Made by a program: the position numbers and the translations under genes
IMG/VR virus record: IMGVR_UViG_3300007519_000071
Location: 1 to 25,683 of that record
Direction: 5' to 3' (one strand)
DNA: 25,683 nt
Source: a virus
Notes under the pieces: model-generated
The model's input: only the letters and a program-made list of their open reading frames with translations
Databases searched by the model: none
What the model was told of the DNA's origin: nothing
Part shown: piece by piece, positions 21,216 through 25,683 of the stretch
Layout of the letters: each line of letters starts with the position of its first letter
Position numbering within the stretch: position 1 is the first letter of the stretch

Positions 21216-21800
21216 TTAAGAAATTGCTATCACTAGACTTTGCATTCTCATAACGTCAATTGCAATGTCATGAATAGGGTTATGTGGAATAAAGACTTCT
21301 TTTAGTTCTGGTGGTATAAATCCATGTTTAAGACCAGAGCCGAACGATAAGCCTTCGATCATTGAGCGGCTATCACGAATGTTCCACCATTCAAATGGAT
21401 CTGTCTTATTTACTGCAGCTAATATTGATTCAAGAAAAGGCGGATCAAATGTGTTACCTCTGGTATAGATCTTTTTTGGTTTGCCAAATGATAACAAAAT
21501 ATCATGTAGTTCTTCTAGTGGAATATCTTGGTCAGATGGTTTTAATAACTGCTGTGCTTCTTTACTTTGTTCTGACCACCACTTAAGAGTATCTTTATCA
21601 ATAAGGCGGCCATACTTATTGACTTGCTCTGCTACATTAAATTTAATCAGTTTGGCAGATTTTAAAAGCTCGTTATATGTATATGGATCTGTAGTATAAC
21701 GAGATTCGCTAAAGGGCAACAATGCTAGACATACTACAACAGAATTAGCTGGAGTCTTGCCTAGAGTTTCAAAATCATAAATCAAACAATTATTAGTCAT
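21216..21800 (-). CDS. dexA: DexA-like 3'-5' exonuclease
   Basis: A DnaQ-fold exonuclease like T4 DexA. The metal motif YDFETLG lies near the start (D-x-E), the middle contains LKWWSEQSKEAQQLLKPSDQDIP and a YTRGNTFDPPFLESI segment with an Asp, and the end has PHNPIHDIAIDVMRMQ with the catalytic His and Asp. T4 DexA shows the same IEWWKNQSPEARKNI-like and HDSIHDCAKD-like patterns. It would digest DNA ends or single strands. The open frame starts with TTG at 21815, but the ATG at 21800 has a GGA site and lies next to the gp44 stop, so it is preferred. Confidence 0.9.
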   Translation of the reverse strand: MTNNCLIYDFETLGKTPANSVVVCLALLPFSESRYTTDPYTYNELLKSAKLIKFNVAEQVNKYGRLIDKDTLKWWSEQSKEAQQLLKPSDQDIPLEELHDILLSFGKPKKIYTRGNTFDPPFLESILAAVNKTDPFEWWNIRDSRSMIEGLSFGSGLKHGFIPPELKEVFIPHNPIHDIAIDVMRMQSLVIAIS

Positions 21801-21801
21801 A

Positions 21802-22740
21802 TCATTTCCATTCAATCGAAGCCATTAGCTCTGTCATACATGCCACAACATTTAACTCATGATCAGCCACAAATGCGTTTTTAAACTGATAGTCTGCCAA
21901 GATCAATACAATTTGTGGTACAGACTGAGGCTGAACATAGTCTAGCATTACGTCATATACTTTACGAAAGATTGCTTGTGGTTCGACATCAATGTTTTCG
22001 ACAACCCAGCGTCGCATAACTTTAAAGTCTTTATCTTTCAGAGACTTCATTAATACCTTGACATTATCTTCTGACATATTGACAAGTACACCAGAATCGA
22101 TCTTACCAGATATTGCATAACGCTGGCATTCATTTAATATACGGCGCCAGTCTGGAAAATGCTTTTCAATCAATTTAGCTAGAGCTTGTGGCTCAAAGAT
22201 TACATTTTCTTGAGTAAGAATTGTACCTAACCGTTTGAAAAACTCAGATGCCATTTTTGGTTTTTCTGCATTAGGTATACCAAACTCATATACAGAACAT
22301 CGTGAATGGAGTGGTGTAATGATTCGATTCTTAAAGTTACAAGTCAGAATAAATCTGCAGTTCTGAGAGAATTCTTCAATAAAACCACGAAGCGCTGGTT
22401 GTGTTGAGTTAGGGTTTGTATAGTCGGCCTCGTCAAGAATGATAACTTTATAGCCACCAGATAACGATATAGTAGAAGCAAACTGTTTAATTTTACCACG
22501 GAGAGTATCAATATTACCTTCTTCTGAGCCGTTGATAAGAATATAATCTAGACCAAGTTCATTACATAGCGCTCGGGCAACTGTAGTTTTCCCTACGCCA
22601 GCAGTACCAGAAAACAGCATGTTTGGCAGTTCACCAGTCTTTAAGATTTCAGAAAATGTATCTTTGATTGACTTTGGTAAAATACAATCAGCAATACGTT
22701 GAGGCCTATAACGTTCGACCCAAAGGAATTCATTTCTCAT
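21802..22740 (-). CDS. 44: Clamp loader large subunit gp44
   Basis: An AAA+ ATPase of 312 residues, 319 in T4. The N terminus FLWVERYRPQRIADCILP is typical of clamp loaders. Walker A is SGTAGVGKTTVA (about 44-55), Walker B VIILDEADY (about 98-106), sensor 1 is in FILTCNFKNRI, and the SRC arginine-finger motif follows in LHSRCSVYEF. The collar domain makes up the C-terminal third. It loads the gp45 ring with gp62. A GGAG site precedes the ATG, and a promoter lies at 22760-22788, so it starts a transcription unit for gp44, dexA, the membrane protein and gp62. Confidence 0.97.
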   Translation of the reverse strand: MRNEFLWVERYRPQRIADCILPKSIKDTFSEILKTGELPNMLFSGTAGVGKTTVARALCNELGLDYILINGSEEGNIDTLRGKIKQFASTISLSGGYKVIILDEADYTNPNSTQPALRGFIEEFSQNCRFILTCNFKNRIITPLHSRCSVYEFGIPNAEKPKMASEFFKRLGTILTQENVIFEPQALAKLIEKHFPDWRRILNECQRYAISGKIDSGVLVNMSEDNVKVLMKSLKDKDFKVMRRWVVENIDVEPQAIFRKVYDVMLDYVQPQSVPQIVLILADYQFKNAFVADHELNVVACMTELMASIEWK

Positions 22741-22759
22741 TTAATACTCTCCATAATAT

Positions 22760-22788
22760 ATTATAACACAGTTTCATATACTTGTAAA
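22760..22788 (-). promoter_or_regulatory. Extended -10 promoter for gp44
   Basis: TTTACA (22783-22788), a 17-base spacer and TATAAT (22760-22765) with TGTGT before it, on the minus strand. The -35 box lies directly next to the stop codon of the upstream membrane-peptide gene (22789-22791). The start point is near 22753. Confidence 0.82.
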
Positions 22789-22986
22789 TCATTTACCCTT
22801 TTGATTTGCTATGACTCCGCCAAAGGTGACTATCTGAAGCCATACCATTGCTAACCATGTCCAGAAAGTTATTTCAATTGTCAAAGCAAAAATTGTATTA
22901 AGCGACATGATTGTTAACATCGGCACAAAAATAACGGATAATACAAATAGCGATAATATTAAAATGTTTTTAATAACGGCTATCAT
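22789..22986 (-). CDS. Small two-helix membrane peptide (65 aa)
   Basis: The product is almost entirely hydrophobic: a first membrane helix at about 4-26 (IKNILILSLFVLSVIFVPMLTI) and a second at about 32-57 (IFALTIEITFWTWLAMVWLQ through VTFGGVIA). The SLNTIFAL and WLQIVTFGGV segments are, from memory, a pattern in small proteins beside gene 44 of marine T4-like phages. An AAGGA site precedes the ATG. Nothing suggests an enzyme; a membrane-modifying or exclusion role is possible but unsupported. Confidence 0.72.
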   Translation of the reverse strand: MIAVIKNILILSLFVLSVIFVPMLTIMSLNTIFALTIEITFWTWLAMVWLQIVTFGGVIANQKGK

Positions 22987-22995
22987 GCTTATTCC

Positions 22996-23259
22996 TTAGG
23001 AAATTATTGCAGTGTAAATATCTTCTACATCAGAGAATTCATTCTTAACTTCATTTAAGTTTTGCTTATGGTATACTGTTGCAACCTTACGCATATACTT
23101 TTTAGGAAGTTCAAATGTTTCCTCTAGCATTGCTAATGACTCTTTAATGTATTCGCGTTCTGATTCAATTCTGCTCATTGCACCAGAGATTTCACGCATA
23201 GAAGCTTGTACTTTTGCGCGGTCATCTGGTGACGTAGGGATCACGACATTAATAGACAT
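22996..23259 (-). CDS. dsbA: DsbA-like dsDNA-binding protein
   Basis: An 87-residue helical protein whose second half, LPKKYMRKVATVYHKQNLNEVKNEFSDVEDIYTAI, follows the layout of T4 DsbA (a Y-H-K-x-N segment, then acidic residues, then V-x-x-I/L-Y near the end). DsbA is a small DNA-binding protein linked to late transcription in T4. The match is by recall of the T4 sequence, not a search. A long helix at about 20-48 precedes it. GGAG lies at good spacing before the ATG. It sits two genes below gp45, the clamp that also activates late promoters, which fits. Confidence 0.62.
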   Translation of the reverse strand: MSINVVIPTSPDDRAKVQASMREISGAMSRIESEREYIKESLAMLEETFELPKKYMRKVATVYHKQNLNEVKNEFSDVEDIYTAIIS

Positions 23260-23262
23260 TGT

Positions 23263-23499
23263 TTACTCTCCTGATTCATTTAAAAGTTGAGCAGAATCAG
23301 TTGTTGATTCTGGTAGTGATTCTTGCTCTTTTGGAGCATTAGCATTTAAGAATGTAGCAAATCGGTTACGAAGACCGCCTACTGCTTCTAGCTCTGATCC
23401 TTCAAATGCACCACGTTTTGTTACGACATCGATAACCTGAACAGTAGCCTGAATATCATTAATACTAAGTTGTACTTGTGGGGTTGTTTCTGTTGACAT
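23263..23499 (-). CDS. Conserved small hypothetical protein (78 aa)
   Basis: An unassigned small acidic protein. The core LSINDIQATVQVIDVVTKRGAFEGSELEAVGGLRNRFATFL is a helical pattern I associate with small proteins of marine phages (V-I-D-x-x-x-x-R-G-A-F-x-G-x-E-L-x-x-V/I-G). The last 25 residues are polar and look unstructured. An AAGGAG site lies six bases before the ATG, so it is well translated. It follows gp45 by nine bases and precedes the DsbA-like gene by three, in one operon. Confidence 0.72.
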   Translation of the reverse strand: MSTETTPQVQLSINDIQATVQVIDVVTKRGAFEGSELEAVGGLRNRFATFLNANAPKEQESLPESTTDSAQLLNESGE

Positions 23500-23508
23500 A
23501 ATATCTCC

Positions 23509-24198
23509 TTATTGACCTACGGTTGAGTTTTTCTCCAAAGCAATGTAGTAGGTTACATCGCCTGCAGAATTAGTAAAGCGTGAAATTAATTTATTTGAGA
23601 TTGATACTGTATATGAATCATGAATTACTTTAAGGTTATTGATATTAAAGATGAATGAAAAGACTTCATCTGGTTTAATATTAACGTTATCAATTTCTAG
23701 TTCAAATGAGTTTGATGTTGCATCTTTAGTATCTGTTGCTTTGACAATAATCTTTTTGTCTTTGCCATTTGTAATAACAATGTCAGATACATCAAGAGGA
23801 CCTGCTGCCTTGCGTAACGAGAGAAGATCTTCTTCAGTAAGAACAAATTCTAAGTCAACAGTAGGCATAACAATATCACGTGACGGATATGCACTACTTA
23901 AAATATTTGTATCAGAAAAGAAGTACTTTACTGACCGATGTGAATCGACAATTGATACTGATGTCATATCATCAGAGAAGCGTAACTCAGGAGCAGAAAA
24001 CATACCTACGACACTAAGGAATTTATTCAGATCATATACGCCAAATTCTGTGGGAAATGATTCAGACACTTTGGCCGAGGCCATAATGTTTTTGCTTTCT
24101 GACAGTGATTTGATTGTATTACCTTCTTTAAAGATAATGCTAGCATTGATTGCACTAAAGTTTTTAAGAATTTTGATTGTATCTTCGCTAAGTTTCAT
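23509..24198 (-). CDS. 45: Sliding clamp gp45
   Basis: The trimeric processivity ring for the DNA polymerase and, in T4, the mobile activator of late transcription. At 229 residues it is almost the same size as T4 gp45 (228). It begins MKLSEDTIKILKNFSAINAS and has FPTEFGVYDLNKFLSVVGMF, the typical clamp segment, and a C-terminal half ending VTYYIALEKNS. The clamp fold has no catalytic motif, so the assignment rests on overall pattern and on the neighbours gp44, gp62 and gp43. A promoter at 24223-24251 and a CGGA site precede it. Confidence 0.95.
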   Translation of the reverse strand: MKLSEDTIKILKNFSAINASIIFKEGNTIKSLSESKNIMASAKVSESFPTEFGVYDLNKFLSVVGMFSAPELRFSDDMTSVSIVDSHRSVKYFFSDTNILSSAYPSRDIVMPTVDLEFVLTEEDLLSLRKAAGPLDVSDIVITNGKDKKIIVKATDTKDATSNSFELEIDNVNIKPDEVFSFIFNINNLKVIHDSYTVSISNKLISRFTNSAGDVTYYIALEKNSTVGQ

Positions 24199-24222
24199 AA
24201 GTAAGTTTCCGTTTAAAATAAT

Positions 24223-24251
24223 ATTATAACACAGTTTTAGGATTTTGTAAA
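24223..24251 (-). promoter_or_regulatory. Extended -10 promoter for gp45
   Basis: TTTACA (24246-24251), a 17-base spacer and TATAAT (24223-24228) with TGTGT before it, on the minus strand. The stop codon of the upstream gene (24224-24226) lies within the -10 box. The start point would be near 24216, about 18 bases before the gp45 ATG. Confidence 0.82.
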
Positions 24252-24517
24252 TCTTTTTGTAATAAAAATAACACAGAACACGCCATGTGAGCTAAATGGT
24301 CTATACCAGTCTCTGGGTCATGTCGTTCACCTTGCATATAACTTGAAAAGTGACGCATCAATGCAGCTTGGTAACGTGTCTCATCAACATATTGCCAGTT
24401 ATGACGATCATACTTTTTTGCGCCATAGGTCAGTACCTTAACCACTTCATCAAGAGCACCAAACGGGACTAATGAATAATCTAGTTTATCTTGGTCATGT
24501 TTAATCCCTACGGTCAT
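24224..24517 (-). CDS. dATP/dGTP diphosphohydrolase-type protein (DUF5664)
   Basis: A 97-residue MazG-superfamily-like protein with the signature of the dATP/dGTP diphosphohydrolase N-terminal family: KHDQDKLDYSLVPFGAL, VVKVLTYGAKKYDRHNW, RYQAALMRHFSSYMQGE and DPETGIDHLAHMACSVLFLL. It probably hydrolyses nucleoside triphosphates; relatives in Z-genome phages remove dATP and dGTP. No PurZ is present in this window, so a 2-aminoadenine genome is not implied. It begins next to the stop of the CobS-like gene, and its last codons, GTG TTA TAA, form part of the gp45 promoter. Confidence 0.8.
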   Translation of the reverse strand: MTVGIKHDQDKLDYSLVPFGALDEVVKVLTYGAKKYDRHNWQYVDETRYQAALMRHFSSYMQGERHDPETGIDHLAHMACSVLFLLQKDLQNPKTVL

Positions 24518-25683
24518 TATGCTGATCCTAATATTTCGTCAAGAATAACTTGGCTTGCTTCAGTATCAGATTTTATATTTTCATCTGGTGTAACAACCGA
24601 TGCATCAACCTTTGAATAAAGATCAATAAAGGCTTCACGTGTATCAGTATCAAACCGATTGACACAAAGTTCAATTGCCTTTGAACGATTCTTAAAGATA
24701 GAAAACGTCTGGATAATATGGCAAATACGGCGAGTAGAAATTAGCTCATCAAGACCACCATCTTCAAATGTTTTACGAATTGTGTCAGACCATGTTGCTA
24801 ACAGAGTTGCAAATGTTTCATCAAGACAATCAAACTTCTTCATATGATTTAAAATGATTTTCTTTTCGATGGCCATTGTAGGGTATGGTTGCTCAATCGT
24901 AACCACAAACCGCTCAAGGAAAGCTTCGTCAATAATATTAGCAGTAACGAATCGACCATCTTCTGAGCCTTTACCTTTTGTGTTAGCCGTAGCAATAATG
25001 TTGAAGCCTGCAGAAGGACTAACTATTTCACCAGTCTTTTTGATTAATACTGGTTTACCTTCAAGCACCCCTTGCAGACACATAATTTTGCTTGAGCCAC
25101 GGTCAATCTCATCAATCAATAATATAGCACCAGTCTCCATTGCTTTAATAACAGGACCTTTATTAAATACGGTCTCACTATCAATCAAACGGAAGCCGCC
25201 AATAAGATCGTCTTCATCAGTCTCTGGCGTAATTTGTACACGAATGTAAGAACGTTTTAATTTAGCGCATGCCTGTTCAACCATTACAGTCTTACCATTA
25301 CCAGACATACCAGTGATGTATGTAGGATAAAAGAAATTACAACCTATAATAGTTTCAATAGTTTTATAGTTGCCCCATGAAACAAAGTATAAATCTGTTG
25401 GCGGTACAAACACTGAATCATTTAAGATTGATTGTAATTTTTTAGGTGGTTGCATATCAGAAGTTGTCACTTGTGCATTATGTTGTTGTTCTGGGAATGG
25501 CAGAAGTACTGCCTGCAAATTATATATACCACGAGATTTTTTTGGTGCATCTTTAACAAGTCGGTACACTTCACCAGCTGGTATATCAATCGATTTTGCG
25601 ACAGTCAGTAACATTGACAATTTAAAGTCAGTAGTGTCATTGAATCGTGCAGTAAGTTCAGATACTAGGGTTTGTTGTAATGG
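24517..25683 (-). CDS. cobS: CobS/MoxR-like AAA+ ATPase (5' end outside the window)
   Basis: A MoxR/CobS-type AAA+ ATPase. Walker A is TGMSGNGKTVM, then VQITPETDEDDLIGGFR, Walker B AILLIDEIDRGS, GFNIIATANTKGKGSEDGRF with the sensor Asn, and LERFVVTIEQPYP. Marine T4-like phages commonly carry this gene and it is usually labelled cobS, although a cobalamin role is unproven. The frame stays open through TTG and ATG codons near 25620-25612 to the last base of the window, and the 21 codons upstream still read as coding, so the true start lies to the right of the window. It overlaps the next gene's start by one base. Confidence 0.9.
   Translation of the reverse strand, partial: PLQQTLVSELTARFNDTTDFKLSMLLTVAKSIDIPAGEVYRLVKDAPKKSRGIYNLQAVLLPFPEQQHNAQVTTSDMQPPKKLQSILNDSVFVPPTDLYFVSWGNYKTIETIIGCNFFYPTYITGMSGNGKTVMVEQACAKLKRSYIRVQITPETDEDDLIGGFRLIDSETVFNKGPVIKAMETGAILLIDEIDRGSSKIMCLQGVLEGKPVLIKKTGEIVSPSAGFNIIATANTKGKGSEDGRFVTANIIDEAFLERFVVTIEQPYPTMAIEKKIILNHMKKFDCLDETFATLLATWSDTIRKTFEDGGLDELISTRRICHIIQTFSIFKNRSKAIELCVNRFDTDTREAFIDLYSKVDASVVTPDENIKSDTEASQVILDEILGSA

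Noticed and set aside
23639-24229. A 196-codon plus-strand frame opposite gp45
   Set aside because: It is the mirror of a certain gene, has no recognisable motif and no ribosome site; the same holds for the other long plus-strand frames opposite uvsX, gp43 and the CobS-like gene.
1-25683. tRNA genes, CRISPR arrays, insertion sequences
   Set aside because: No cloverleaf, no regularly spaced repeats and no transposase motif were seen on either strand.

Overview
The window is a block of a lytic T4-like myophage genome, AT-rich and read almost entirely from the minus strand, so transcription runs from right to left. The replication genes are unmistakable: gp45 sliding clamp, gp44 and gp62 clamp loader, RegA, gp43 DNA polymerase, UvsX and gp41 helicase, in the order typical of T4-like phages. 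The accessory genes (CobS-like ATPase, Hsp20, ThyX, MazG-like protein, an Sm-like small protein, small membrane proteins) point to a marine phage related to T4-like cyanophages and other marine T4-like phages. No photosynthesis gene is present, so the host is not necessarily a cyanobacterium.

Reading with transcription: (1) 25683-20516 holds CobS-like ATPase (cut by the window edge), a dATP/dGTP diphosphohydrolase-type protein, gp45, two small proteins including a DsbA-like one, a membrane peptide, gp44, a DexA-like exonuclease, a second membrane protein and gp62. (2) 20533-20104 is a scar: a plus-strand 3' remnant of a homing endonuclease gene, then a diverged second copy of the gp62 3' end. 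(3) 20120-17242 holds RegA, a heptosyltransferase-like protein, a methyltransferase, Hsp20 and an Sm-like protein. (4) 17188-14156 is gp43, carrying an in-frame mini-intein at the catalytic DTD|S motif. (5) 14092-12260 holds an unknown protein, a MazG-like protein and a PrimPol-like primase. (6) 12172-5984 is a nucleotide and DNA modification block: a DUF1599 protein, dCMP hydroxymethylase, an HTH protein, dCMP deaminase, a nucleotidyltransferase-kinase fusion, a HAD phosphatase, a glycosyltransferase and a C5-cytosine methyltransferase homologue. (7) 5956-255 holds UvsX, a conserved unknown protein, a fractured gp41 helicase gene (N half plus split-intein N, a separate Vsr-like homing endonuclease, split-intein C plus C half), two small proteins and ThyX. 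(8) 1-254 is non-coding: a terminator-like hairpin, repeated complementary motifs and a consensus promoter firing leftward out of the window.

Three things tie the block together. First, both the replicative polymerase and the replicative helicase must be assembled by protein splicing, one in cis and one in trans. Second, gene 42 plus the sugar-nucleotide and glycosyltransferase genes suggest that the DNA contains hydroxymethylcytosine that is further decorated. Third, the operons share one promoter design: TTTACA or TATACA, a 17-base spacer and an extended TATAAT box, found seven times, with an eighth TTGACA-17-TATAAT version at the left edge. Three of these -10 boxes contain the stop codon of the upstream gene.
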